Source: an uncultured Aquimarina sp. (lineage in GTDB: Bacteria; Bacteroidota; Bacteroidia; Flavobacteriales; Flavobacteriaceae). From it: DNA of 64,000 nucleotides. Under the pieces are notes generated by a model that had not been told where the DNA came from, did no database searches, and saw only the letters and a program-made list of their open reading frames with translations. Position 1 is the stretch's first letter; every line of letters begins with the position of its first letter. Positions 44,497 to 52,850 of this stretch are shown in pieces. Position numbers and translations under genes: made by a program. Location: the NCBI RefSeq assembly GCF_947492965.1, contig NZ_CANLOZ010000013.1, positions 46,437 through 110,436 of the forward strand. The letters are read 5' to 3'.

Positions 44497-47400
44497 ATGA
44501 CTAAAAATATACAGACGTTCTTAATTATCGGCTTATTATTATTAAACTCTTGCGCAACATATTCTCCTCAATATTTAGACGAAAATTTTCCTGAAAAATT
44601 ACCAGATAATGAAATTGAAAAAACTTTCTATCTAGTTGGGGATGCTGGAAATGCAGCTTTAGGAGAAAGTACTCCAGGTTTAGAAGCGCTACAACAAATT
44701 CTAACTAAAGAAAATACCCAAGATGATTATCTGATCTATCTAGGAGATAATATTTATCAAAAAGGCATGCCAGAGAAAGATGATGCGTCAAGAAAATTGG
44801 CAGAACATCGAATAGATGCACAGATAGATGCGGTAAAATCTTTTGATGGTGAAGTGATTTTTATACCAGGAAATCATGATTGGTATAACAACGGTGTAAA
44901 AGGTTTGCAGAGGCAAGAAAAGTATATAAGAAAGAAATTGGATAGTAAAAAAGCCTTTTTGCCATCTAAAGGTTGTCCGATCGAAAGTATCGAGATCGGA
45001 GATAAAATTCAGTTAATTATATTGGATACTCAATGGTACCTCGCAGATTGGAATAAAAATCCAACCATAAATGATAATTGTGAAATAAAGACAAGGGATA
45101 AGTTTTTTAGTGAAATTCAGGGTGAGTTTAAAAAACACAATGGTAAGACTGTTCTGGTAGCCATGCATCATCCAATGTTTACAAATGGGCCACATGGCGG
45201 TAAATATAGTTTTAAGAGTCATATATTTCCATCTAAAAAGAAAATACCACTACCAGTACTGGGATCTTTGGTAACTCAAATAAGATCACAAGGCGGAGTA
45301 TCTCCACAAGATAGATATAATGAAAGTTATAATAAACTGATGAGACGTCTGTCTACAATGGCTAAAGATAATGAGCGTATTATTTTTGCATCTGGGCATG
45401 AACATTCATTACAGTATATAGATAGCGAAGGATTAAAGCAGATTGTTTCTGGATCTGGCTCTAAGAAATCAGCAGCTTCTTTGGGGAAGGACGGATTATT
45501 TTCATATCCAAATCAAGGTTTTGCCATATTGGATGTATATAAGGATGGATCGTCCAACGTTCGTTTTTATGGAAATGAAGGAGGCAAAGCAACATTGGTA
45601 TATCAAACAAAAGTTCATGAAGAACCCGAACAATATGAGATTGGGAATTTGGGTAATTCTTTTGAGAACGAAATAGAGGCATCTATTTATAATAAAGATG
45701 AAACTACAAAATCTAATTTTTTCCAATCCTTATGGGGAGATCATTACAGGGAAGTATATAGTACAGATATTAAGATTCCAATTGTTACACTAGATACATT
45801 ACTTGGAGGTTTTAGTATTGATAGAAGAGGAGGAGGTCAGGTTACTAGATCCTTGAGATTGGTGGATAGCACAGGAAAGAGATACAGTTTACGTGCTATG
45901 AGAAAGAGTGTTACCCAATTTTTACAGAAGGGAGTTTTTAATGATACTTATCTAGAAGATGATTTTGATGATACGTTTACTGAAGAGCTATTAGCAGATT
46001 TTTATACTTCTAGCTATCCTTATGCGTTTCTGGTGGTAGGCGGATTAGCGGATGCCATAGGAGTGTATCATGCTAATTCTAAAGTATATTATATGCCTAA
46101 GCATCCAGCTTTAGGAGCTTATAACAAGGATTTTGGTGATGAAATGTATTTTCTGGAAGAAAGACCTGGTAAAGAACACAAAGATCTGGCCTCATTCGGA
46201 AAACCAGATGATATTGAAGGAACAGATGATTTACTAAAGAATCTGAGAAAAGATGAAGAGTATCAGATGGATGAACCGCATTACATAAGAACCCGATTAT
46301 TTGATATGATCTTAGGAGATTGGGATAGACATTCAGATCAATGGAGATGGTCTCGTTTTGATTCAAAAGATAAGAAAATGTATCGTCCTATACCAAAGGA
46401 TCGTGATCAGGTGTTTTCTAATTACGATGGAGGTTTATTAGATGTAATCAAGTTTATCGCTCCTCTTACAAGAAAGTTCCAAGTATATAGTGAAGAATTA
46501 AAAAATATCAGATGGATTAATGAGTCTGGGATTCGTTTAGATCGGACATTTGCGCAAAAATCAGATAAAAAAATATGGTTAGAACAAGCTGAGTATATCA
46601 AACAAAATCTTACTGATGAGGCTATTGATCAAGCATTTAGAAACTTGCCTGTAGAACTTCAGGATGCTACAGTAGAAAGGATAAAAGGCTATCTTAAAAA
46701 GAGAAGAGATGATGTAGTGGATATTGCGGGTAGATATTATGATTATCTATCGAAGCAAGTAATTATTAGAGGTACAGATAAAGATGATCTATTTGAGATT
46801 GTAAGAGGAGATAATCAAACATTAGTAAAAATTTCTAGAATAAAAGATGGTGTGCCACAAGAACCATTTTATGAGAGAACTATTTTTTCGAAAGAAACGA
46901 AAGAAATATGGATTTATGGATTGGACGATGATGATCAGTTTAAGGTTACTGGAAAAGGGAAAAACCCAACTTACACCAGAATAGTTGGTGGTCAGAATAA
47001 GGATGTATATACGATAGAAAATGGAAGAAAAATACGTGTGTATGATCATAAATCTAAACCAAATACAATAAAGAAAAAAGGAGGTGCAAAATTTATTTTT
47101 AGTAATAATTATAATCATAATACGTATGACTATAATAAGTATATTGATAAGACCAATACGTTAACTCCATTGATAGGCTTTAACCCAGATGATGGTATAA
47201 ATATTAACGTAACCAACGTTTATACCGTTAGAGGATTTAATAATAATCCTTATCAAAGCAAGCATACAATAAAAGCTGCATATTACTTCGCAACCGAAGG
47301 TTATGACCTATCCTATAATGGAGAATTTGTTAATGCTATTGGTAATTGGAGCTTGAGAGTTGGAGGAAAGTATACAAGTGAGAATTTTGCACAGAACTTT

Positions 47401-48201
47401 TTTGGTTTTGGAAATAATACGATCAATTTAGATGATGATTTGGGATTGGATTTTAATAGAGTAAAAACAGGGATTTGGGGACTTAATCTTGGAGTTTCGA
47501 AAAATGGTTTTTATGGAAATAAACTTACGATAACTGCATCCTACGAAGGTGTAGAAGTACAAGACTCTGCAGGTAGATTTATAACTTCTGGACTTGATTT
47601 TGTAACGGAAGATGTTGATTTTTTTGAAAGAAAGTTCTTTGCAGGATTGGATGTAGATTACGAATATAAAAGTTTTGATATCCCTGCTAATCCAACAAGA
47701 GGTATGTTGTTTTCACTAAATGCCGGTTCTAAAATGAATCTGGATGATACTGATAGAACTTTTGGATATGTAAAACCTAAATTAGGATTTTATAATGCAA
47801 TTACAAAAAATAGAAAATTAGTATTAAAAACAGATGTACAAGCTGCTTTTATGATTGGTGATGGTTTTGAGTTTTATCAAGCGGCCACCTTAGGAGGGAT
47901 TAATAGTCTAAGAGGATTTAGAGAAGAACGTTTTACAGGTGATAAAGCTTTAGCATTTAGTGGTGATCTAAGATATAGTTTTAATAAGTTTAAAACAGGT
48001 TTATTACCACTACAGTTTGGAATTTATGGAGGTTATGATATAGGGAGAGTATGGTTCGAAGGAGAAGATGTAGATGTATGGCATGATTCTATAGGTGGTG
48101 GTTTTTGGATCAATGCTGTAAACGCCGTTGCGGGACAGTTTAATTTATTTAATAGTGATGATGGTTTACGTTTTACCTTTGGATTAGGATTAAGTTTTTA
48201 A
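44497..48201 (+). CDS. Lipoprotein with calcineurin-like phosphatase, kinase-like middle and Omp85-type barrel
   Basis: A 1234-residue protein from the ATG at 44497 (an ATG four codons upstream is possible), with lipobox LLNSC (Cys19). Residues about 40-340 form a metallophosphoesterase: YLVGDAGNAA, YLGDNIYQKG, FIPGNHDWYNNG, VAMHHPMFTNGPHGG and FASGHEHSL give all metal ligands. The middle region has RTRLFDMILGDWDRHSDQWR (GDWDRH at 607-612) and PIPKDRDQVFSNYDGG (about 632-648), which recall the catalytic loop and metal site of HipA/CotH-like kinases. The C-terminal 330 residues are barrel-like, ending GGINSLRGFREERFTGDKAL and aromatic Phe. Family precedent: metallophosphatases with BamA/TamA-like C-termini in Bacteroidota. 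The kinase resemblance is my inference. Confidence 0.8.
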   Translation: MTKNIQTFLIIGLLLLNSCATYSPQYLDENFPEKLPDNEIEKTFYLVGDAGNAALGESTPGLEALQQILTKENTQDDYLIYLGDNIYQKGMPEKDDASRKLAEHRIDAQIDAVKSFDGEVIFIPGNHDWYNNGVKGLQRQEKYIRKKLDSKKAFLPSKGCPIESIEIGDKIQLIILDTQWYLADWNKNPTINDNCEIKTRDKFFSEIQGEFKKHNGKTVLVAMHHPMFTNGPHGGKYSFKSHIFPSKKKIPLPVLGSLVTQIRSQGGVSPQDRYNESYNKLMRRLSTMAKDNERIIFASGHEHSLQYIDSEGLKQIVSGSGSKKSAASLGKDGLFSYPNQGFAILDVYKDGSSNVRFYGNEGGKATLVYQTKVHEEPEQYEIGNLGNSFENEIEASIYNKDETTKSNFFQSLWGDHYREVYSTDIKIPIVTLDTLLGGFSIDRRGGGQVTRSLRLVDSTGKRYSLRAMRKSVTQFLQKGVFNDTYLEDDFDDTFTEELLADFYTSSYPYAFLVVGGLADAIGVYHANSKVYYMPKHPALGAYNKDFGDEMYFLEERPGKEHKDLASFGKPDDIEGTDDLLKNLRKDEEYQMDEPHYIRTRLFDMILGDWDRHSDQWRWSRFDSKDKKMYRPIPKDRDQVFSNYDGGLLDVIKFIAPLTRKFQVYSEELKNIRWINESGIRLDRTFAQKSDKKIWLEQAEYIKQNLTDEAIDQAFRNLPVELQDATVERIKGYLKKRRDDVVDIAGRYYDYLSKQVIIRGTDKDDLFEIVRGDNQTLVKISRIKDGVPQEPFYERTIFSKETKEIWIYGLDDDDQFKVTGKGKNPTYTRIVGGQNKDVYTIENGRKIRVYDHKSKPNTIKKKGGAKFIFSNNYNHNTYDYNKYIDKTNTLTPLIGFNPDDGININVTNVYTVRGFNNNPYQSKHTIKAAYYFATEGYDLSYNGEFVNAIGNWSLRVGGKYTSENFAQNFFGFGNNTINLDDDLGLDFNRVKTGIWGLNLGVSKNGFYGNKLTITASYEGVEVQDSAGRFITSGLDFVTEDVDFFERKFFAGLDVDYEYKSFDIPANPTRGMLFSLNAGSKMNLDDTDRTFGYVKPKLGFYNAITKNRKLVLKTDVQAAFMIGDGFEFYQAATLGGINSLRGFREERFTGDKALAFSGDLRYSFNKFKTGLLPLQFGIYGGYDIGRVWFEGEDVDVWHDSIGGGFWINAVNAVAGQFNLFNSDDGLRFTFGLGLSF

Positions 48202-48206
48202 AAAAA

Positions 48207-48230
48207 CCGCTTGTAAATTCATACAAGCGG
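48207..48230. terminator. Hairpin after the phosphatase/Omp85 gene
   Basis: A 9-base stem, CCGCTTGTA / TACAAGCGG, preceded by A7 on the plus strand, so on the minus strand it ends in a T run and could stop the facing transcript. On the plus strand no T tract follows. Confidence 0.6.
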
Positions 48231-48258
48231 CTTGGGCTACTATCTATCTGATTCCTAA

Positions 48259-48723
48259 TTAAAAGTCGCCCTGAATACTTGATATATTATTGTAGGAGTT
48301 AGGTTGAGAATTCATTAAAACTGTTGGATTTTCAATTGACTTGTAATAGAAATAGTTATCCGCTACAGCATTATCGGTCTTTTGTAAAGAGGGTTTCATG
48401 ATGATAACTGGCTTTGCTGATAAATCGGTAGCAGCAACGATAGGGTTGTCATAAGAGCCAGATGCGATAACTCTCGAACCATTTTCTATACTAATAATGA
48501 TTTCATTGTTTTCTGGATTCTTTAGAGTTACCCCTTCTTCTATGGTTAAGGTGGCACTGTTAGTAATAAGAATTTCGTTAGGAACAAGATAAGTAGTGTT
48601 AGCCATAAGGATAGTACTACTAATTATTGGACTTTTGATTTTTTCGAAATTCTCCTGACTAAAATTAAAATTGGGGACTAAGATTAAAATAAAGCATAAT
48701 AGGGGTAGGTAATTTTTGATCAT
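48259..48723 (-). CDS. Small exported protein of unknown function
   Basis: A 154-residue protein with a Sec signal peptide (MIKNYLPLLCFILILVPNFN, FSQ). The mature part begins with polar sequence and then NEILITNSATLTIEEGVTL, NPENNEIIISIENGSRVIAS and GSYDNPIVAATDLSAKPVII, a pattern seen in right-handed parallel beta-helix edges of bacterial surface proteins. I do not recognise a family and no catalytic residues stand out. It faces the large phosphatase gene across a hairpin and has 370 bases of free space upstream. Confidence 0.6.
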   Translation of the reverse strand: MIKNYLPLLCFILILVPNFNFSQENFEKIKSPIISSTILMANTTYLVPNEILITNSATLTIEEGVTLKNPENNEIIISIENGSRVIASGSYDNPIVAATDLSAKPVIIMKPSLQKTDNAVADNYFYYKSIENPTVLMNSQPNSYNNISSIQGDF

Positions 48724-49005
48724 AATTTATATTTTGGGGTATTTGTAAGTTATTTCCTTCTAAATTATAAAAAAATTAACAAAAATTACTCTTTAACGGT
48801 GTTTTTAACTTTTTAATCCAATTTATGACTGTTGATAACTTTGTTTTATTGGTTTATTTTTGTAGGAAAATTACTAATAATAAGGGTTTGCAGAAGAAAT
48901 AGATTATAAACAAAAGTTGAGTATTGTTAATAACTTTTAGCTTAACTAGTTGTGATGTTTGGCTTTATGAAGTCTTTAAAGGAAAGTGTAATGTAGTAAG
49001 AAGTA

Positions 49006-49045
49006 AGAAGCTCCAGATATAAGATGCGAAATATCAGGAGCTTCT
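49006..49045. terminator. Long hairpin, probable terminator or RNA element
   Basis: AGAAGCTCC pairs with GGAGCTTCT, and inside it, past an A-A mismatch, GATAT pairs with ATATC around a 10-base loop. It lies about 50 bases after the small secreted gene that reads leftward. Confidence 0.55.
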
Positions 49046-49050
49046 CGGTT

Positions 49051-49073
49051 AAGAGACAGCTTTATTGTCTCTT
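49051..49073. terminator. Second hairpin beside the first
   Basis: AAGAGACA (49051-49058) pairs with TGTCTCTT (49066-49073) around a 7-base loop, 5 bases from the first hairpin and 22 bases after the stop of the 93-residue gene. Confidence 0.5.
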
Positions 49074-49095
49074 ATAATTTTCATATTAAAATAAA

Positions 49096-49377
49096 TTAAA
49101 AAAAGTCCAAGGTAGTTCTTGGCACCTCATTAACCTTATTTTTAGAAGTTTTAGTATTAGTTTGAGTAATGTTTACTTTTGAATTATTGGGTGTTTTTTT
49201 TATTTCGATCTTGGTATTTGTGTTCTTCTTTGTTTCTTTTGTAATAACTTGTTCTGTGGTTGTAGTTTTAAGAATATCAGGAGGAACTTTTAAATTCTTA
49301 GTGATACTTTGTTGAGAAAATGCTGTACCTGTAAGTAATATAGATAACAACAAAACGTAAGCTGGGGCGGCTTTCAT
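49096..49377 (-). CDS. Small exported Thr/Lys/Asn-rich protein
   Basis: A 93-residue protein with a clear signal peptide (MKAAPAYVLLLSILLTGTAF, SQ). The mature 70 residues are low-complexity, rich in Thr, Lys and Asn (TTTTEQVITKETKKNTNTKI, then NITQTNTKTSKNK), and probably unstructured, ending in a hydrophobic TTLDFF. No family is recognised. The signal peptide, normal start and following hairpin support a real gene. Confidence 0.5.
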   Translation of the reverse strand: MKAAPAYVLLLSILLTGTAFSQQSITKNLKVPPDILKTTTTEQVITKETKKNTNTKIEIKKTPNNSKVNITQTNTKTSKNKVNEVPRTTLDFF

Positions 49378-49557
49378 ATATAAATAAGTGTTTGGGGTTT
49401 TTCAATTGATGACTATGCGTCATACACTAGCTAAATTAGGAATAAAACTCATAAGAATAACTTATAAAATATTTGAAACCAGTATTTTAGGTTGTTTATT
49501 TGTTGAAAAGTAAGTTTTGTATTACTTTTTATTTTTGTTAGTGCTTAATTTTATTGT

Positions 49558-49571
49558 TTTTGTCGACAAAA
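49558..49571. promoter_or_regulatory. 14-base perfect palindrome upstream of the GNAT gene
   Basis: TTTTGTCGACAAAA is fully self-complementary and lies 101 bases before the GNAT start, in the 295-base divergent spacer. A possible operator; no further support. Confidence 0.25.
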
Positions 49572-49672
49572 GGTTAAAGCTTTGGTTTAAGTGTTTAGAT
49601 GTTAATAACTTTTGTAAGAAAATTGAAAAGCAAAATATTTAAATGCTTTTGATTATTTAGAAGTATATTTTT

Positions 49673-50218
49673 ATGGAAAATTTACATTTATTTACAGATA
49701 GATTAGAACTTAGATCGGTTGAGGCGTCTGATCTCGCTAATATACATCGGTTGCTTTCAATTCCTGAAGTCGACGAGTATAATGCTTTAGGTATCCCAAC
49801 AAATACAGAGGTAACAGAGGTCTATCTTAATGAATGGATAGATAATTTCAGATATAGAAAGGAATTTGTTTTTGCAATTATGCTAAAATCCACCAAGACA
49901 TTTATAGGGTTAATCTCATTAATTGTTGGAAACCCCAAATATAAGATAGGGTCCCTTTGGTATAAGTTAGATCCACAATTTTGGTCTAAGGGATATGCAA
50001 CGGAAGCAGTTGGTGAGGTTTTAAAATTTAGTTTTCAAAAAATGGAATTACATAGGGTGGAAGCTGGTTGCGCTATTGCTAATATAGGTTCTGTGAGAGT
50101 TTTAGAAAAATCTGGATTGATAAGAGAAGGACATAAGAGAGAAATACTACCGTTAAAATCGGGTTGGTCCGATACTTACGAGTATGCGATTTTGGAAAAA
50201 GATTGGATCACTCGCTAG
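49673..50218 (+). CDS. GNAT family N-acetyltransferase (RimJ/RimL type)
   Basis: A 181-residue acetyltransferase. RimJ-like features are the N-terminal FTDRLELRSVEASDLANIHR, FVFAIMLKSTKTFIGLISLI, the acetyl-CoA-binding segment PQFWSKGYATEAVGEVLKFS, HRVEAGCAIANIGSVRVLEK and the closing SGLIREGHKREILPLKSGWS with the YEYAIL strand. It could acetylate ribosomal protein N-termini or another amine; the substrate is unknown. It stands alone, converging on the lipoprotein gene with 2 bases between stops. Confidence 0.88.
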   Translation: MENLHLFTDRLELRSVEASDLANIHRLLSIPEVDEYNALGIPTNTEVTEVYLNEWIDNFRYRKEFVFAIMLKSTKTFIGLISLIVGNPKYKIGSLWYKLDPQFWSKGYATEAVGEVLKFSFQKMELHRVEAGCAIANIGSVRVLEKSGLIREGHKREILPLKSGWSDTYEYAILEKDWITR

Positions 50219-50220
50219 TT

Positions 50221-51081
50221 TTAGTTTAATCGATATTTATATAAAGCTCCTTTTGTTTTTTTTCGTTTTTCATCCACTATAAGTAATGTAGAATCTGTTA
50301 AGAAACAAATTCCTTCTTTTTGTGAAAAATGATTGAGCTTAATCTTTTTGATCTTTCCTCGAAAGAAGTCATCGCCTTTAAAATCTGACAATATGAAAAT
50401 CTTATTATAGGTGAGAAGCGCAATTGTATCTCCATTATAATTTATTGCCGCAGAACTGATAAAACAATCTCTAGCATCATCACATATTGTATAAGTATCT
50501 ATCAATTTAGCTTTTTGCTTGCCTGGTTTATCTTGTAATTTGTAGAGCTTGGTTTCTCCATTAAATTTACTGCCTCGGTTTTTTGTAAATAAATAGAAGC
50601 TTCCTTTATTATAAAAGAAAGCTTCTATATCAAAATTTCTTTTCTTCTTAGAAGGAGGAAATTTCTTTTGATCCTCTAAAAAGAATTCTATTGTTGTAGT
50701 TTTTATCTGTTTATCCTTAATACCAGACACCTTATATATGGTAAGATCTTTTCTATCATTATTGTTATTGCCAAAATCTCCAATATAAATATTGTTATTA
50801 TGGTCATATGCTAGATCTTCCCAATCTACATTTTTGCTATTTGGTATTTTGATCTCCTCTAGAATTTTGCCTTTTTTATTGAGTAAGAATACAACATTTT
50901 CATTTCCAGAATCATTAACAGCATATAGATTAGATTCGCCTTTTATATATGTAATACCTGATATTTCGTGCAAAGTACTTGACAAATGATCTATCATTAT
51001 AAGATCTGTGTCATTCTTTTTTTGACAACTTACCGATAAGGTACAGCACAATAAGAAAATACAAATATTGCTTTTATACAT
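50221..51081 (-). CDS. Lipoprotein with beta-propeller-like fold
   Basis: A 286-residue lipoprotein (signal MYKSNICIFLLCCTLSVSC, lipobox LSVSC). The mature part is beta-rich with repeated strand-turn units: HEISGITYIKGESNLYAVND, NVDWEDLAYDHNNNIYIGDF, FDIEAFFYNKGSFYLFTKNR and KEGICFLTDSTLLIVDEKRK. These are the patterns of SdiA-regulated or esterase-like phytase propellers (the WEDLA and EGI units are characteristic). A substrate cannot be assigned. It precedes no obvious partner; Dps lies just upstream with about 10 bases between. Confidence 0.7.
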   Translation of the reverse strand: MYKSNICIFLLCCTLSVSCQKKNDTDLIMIDHLSSTLHEISGITYIKGESNLYAVNDSGNENVVFLLNKKGKILEEIKIPNSKNVDWEDLAYDHNNNIYIGDFGNNNNDRKDLTIYKVSGIKDKQIKTTTIEFFLEDQKKFPPSKKKRNFDIEAFFYNKGSFYLFTKNRGSKFNGETKLYKLQDKPGKQKAKLIDTYTICDDARDCFISSAAINYNGDTIALLTYNKIFILSDFKGDDFFRGKIKKIKLNHFSQKEGICFLTDSTLLIVDEKRKKTKGALYKYRLN

Positions 51082-51090
51082 ATAATTATT

Positions 51091-51543
51091 TTATGAAGTT
51101 TGATTCCAAGCATCTAACATCCAACTTGTTTTTTCAAGATCTGCAATATACGTGCCAGTGATATCCAAAGTTCCATCATCTTCTGCTTTTTCAGCTTCTT
51201 TAGTAACTAACTTCAATTGCTTTAAAATGATATCATGATCTTCCAAAATAGATGTTACCATTTCTTTATCGGATAAATCACTACTCGCTTCTTTTATGGA
51301 AGATTTCTTTAAGAAAACACTGTAATTACTCACAGGTTTAGCTCTTAGCGTTAAGATTCGTTCTGCAATTTCGTCAATTTTTAATTTCGCGTCTTCATAA
51401 AGCTCTTCAAATTTTAAATGTAATTCAAAAAAGTTTCGTCCGGTTACATTCCAATGGAAGTTTCTTAGTTTTTGATAATATAAATGATAATCAGCTAATA
51501 AGATATTTAAGGAATCTACGGTTTCTTTATTAATATTTTTCAT
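51091..51543 (-). CDS. Dps-family DNA-protection ferritin
   Basis: A 150-residue four-helix ferritin-like protein. The intersubunit ferroxidase ligands are in YQKLRNFHWNVTGRNFFELH and FEELYEDAKLKIDEIAERIL, as in Dps. A C-terminal helix ends DLEKTSWMLDAWNQTS. It would form a 12-mer that oxidises iron with peroxide and protects DNA during starvation. The start ATG and length are standard. The downstream lipoprotein gene follows by 9 bases. Confidence 0.92.
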   Translation of the reverse strand: MKNINKETVDSLNILLADYHLYYQKLRNFHWNVTGRNFFELHLKFEELYEDAKLKIDEIAERILTLRAKPVSNYSVFLKKSSIKEASSDLSDKEMVTSILEDHDIILKQLKLVTKEAEKAEDDGTLDITGTYIADLEKTSWMLDAWNQTS

Positions 51544-51634
51544 AGTTTTTGTTTATTGGTTTTTTGATTTCGATACAAAAATACTATGATAATGAATTGT
51601 TATATAGATGATGTGATAGTTAGTAGTAATTATA

Positions 51635-52189
51635 CTATTGGTTAAATCGATTTTCGATTTCGTTAAGAATGAAATCATAATAATCTACATCATGAGGGAC
51701 ATAGTCTTTTTTCTTTATTGGTTGTACTAGCTCTTTTTTTAGCCGAGTCATCGGGATTAGTTTAATGCTATGAACTTCCTCTTTTTGTATGTTAAGATCT
51801 TTAATAGACTTAGTTAATCGAGTCAAATAAATATAATGAAATTCATTATCAATGATCACAGGATTTGGTTTTTTCTCGGCAAGGTATTTACCAATAAATT
51901 CTAAATCAGCACTTGCAATAGTGTAACCTATTTCTTCTTGTATTTCTCGTAATGCTGCATTTTCTGGAGATTCTCCAGTACCAATATGTCCAGCAACAGA
52001 TATATCCCATAAACCTGGATAAGTATCTTTATCCAAGGCACGTTTTTGAATCAATACTTCACCTTCATAAGTGTATAACCAAACATGAACACTACTATGA
52101 TATAACCCTAGTTTATGTGCCTCTGATTTTAATCGAACTTCACCAGTGAAAATTCCTTCTTCGTTAAGAATGTCTATAAATTCGTCCAT
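51635..52189 (-). CDS. NUDIX hydrolase
   Basis: A 184-residue NUDIX protein. The NUDIX box is GTGESPENAALREIQEEIGY near residues 72-91, with the REIQEE metal ligands. Before it, YHSSVHVWLYTYEGEVLIQK with RALDKDTYPGLWDISVAGHI resembles the isopentenyl-diphosphate isomerase-like branch of NUDIX proteins, but the catalytic Cys of that enzyme is not evident. Likely a nucleoside diphosphate-type hydrolase. It lies 91 bases before Dps on the same strand and is divergent from the zinc-ribbon regulator. Confidence 0.85.
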   Translation of the reverse strand: MDEFIDILNEEGIFTGEVRLKSEAHKLGLYHSSVHVWLYTYEGEVLIQKRALDKDTYPGLWDISVAGHIGTGESPENAALREIQEEIGYTIASADLEFIGKYLAEKKPNPVIIDNEFHYIYLTRLTKSIKDLNIQKEEVHSIKLIPMTRLKKELVQPIKKKDYVPHDVDYYDFILNEIENRFNQ

Positions 52190-52295
52190 GATTTTGATAA
52201 TACAATAAAGTTATCTTTTATTAATGAATATCATGGGATTTTGGCAAACAAAATGAATAAAATACAATTCATATCTAAAATTTGTTGCTAAATTA

Positions 52296-52320
52296 ATATA
52301 TTTATGCTAAATAAATATAT
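52296..52320. promoter_or_regulatory. Inverted repeat directly before the zinc-ribbon/HTH gene
   Basis: ATATATTTA (52296-52304) and TAAATATAT (52312-52320) flank TGCTAAA and abut the ATG at 52321. TAAATATAT recurs at 52759-52767 before the porin gene. AT-rich background makes chance likely; an autoregulatory operator is possible. Confidence 0.3.
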
Positions 52321-52740
52321 ATGAAAATTACTTCTTGTCCAAACTGTAATTCTGAAGATTATATAAAAAGCGGGATTGTAAATAATAGGCAGCGATTTAA
52401 ATGCAAATCTTGTGGTTATTACTTTTCGGTAAACAAAATTGGAAAGAAAATAGATGATTATTATGTTAACAAGGCTTTGCAGTTGTATTTAGAGGGATTG
52501 ACGTATCGTGAAATAGAACGTATTCTCGGTATTTCACATGTAAGTATCATGAATTGGGTTAAAAAATATAATATTAAACGGCCTTATAATTCGAACTATC
52601 ATCCGACCTATAAAATTCTCAATGCTTTTGAGTTATCGGAATTTTTTAAAGATGTACGAAACTTATCAGGCGCAGGGGTTGTTGTAACTGAATTAGGAGA
52701 TAAATTTATGTTGATTAAATGGGAACGTTTTAGAGATTAG
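52321..52740 (+). CDS. Zinc-ribbon/helix-turn-helix protein derived from an IS1-type transposase DNA-binding domain
   Basis: A 139-residue protein. Residues 1-35 are an InsA-like zinc ribbon (CPNCNSEDYIKSGIVNN, then FKCKSCGYYF, four Cys). Residues 50-85 form an HTH typical of IS1/IS1595 transposases (LYLEGLTYREIERILGISHV, SIMNWVKKYN). The catalytic DDE part is missing and replaced by a short C-terminus with GAGVVVTELGDKFMLIKWER. No terminal inverted repeats or target duplications are visible. It directly precedes the porin-symporter genes, so a transcriptional regulator of that cluster is the best reading. Confidence 0.75.
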   Translation: MKITSCPNCNSEDYIKSGIVNNRQRFKCKSCGYYFSVNKIGKKIDDYYVNKALQLYLEGLTYREIERILGISHVSIMNWVKKYNIKRPYNSNYHPTYKILNAFELSEFFKDVRNLSGAGVVVTELGDKFMLIKWERFRD

Positions 52741-52850
52741 CTATAATAAATTAACATATAAATATATTAGTTTTTTCTTAACTACTAGATTTTAGGAGAT
52801 TAGTATCGCGCACAAAATCAAATTATTACTAATCTAATCTTTTAAACTCT

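Larger units (their letters stand above)
48724..49095. other. Gene-free stretch with two hairpins
   Basis: About 370 bases without a gene. The right end holds the hairpins at 49006-49045 and 49051-49073; the left part holds only AT-rich sequence, probably the promoter of the gene ending at 48259. Confidence 0.45.

Noticed and set aside
52321..52740. Intact insertion sequence
   Set aside because: No DDE catalytic region, inverted ends or target duplication can be seen.
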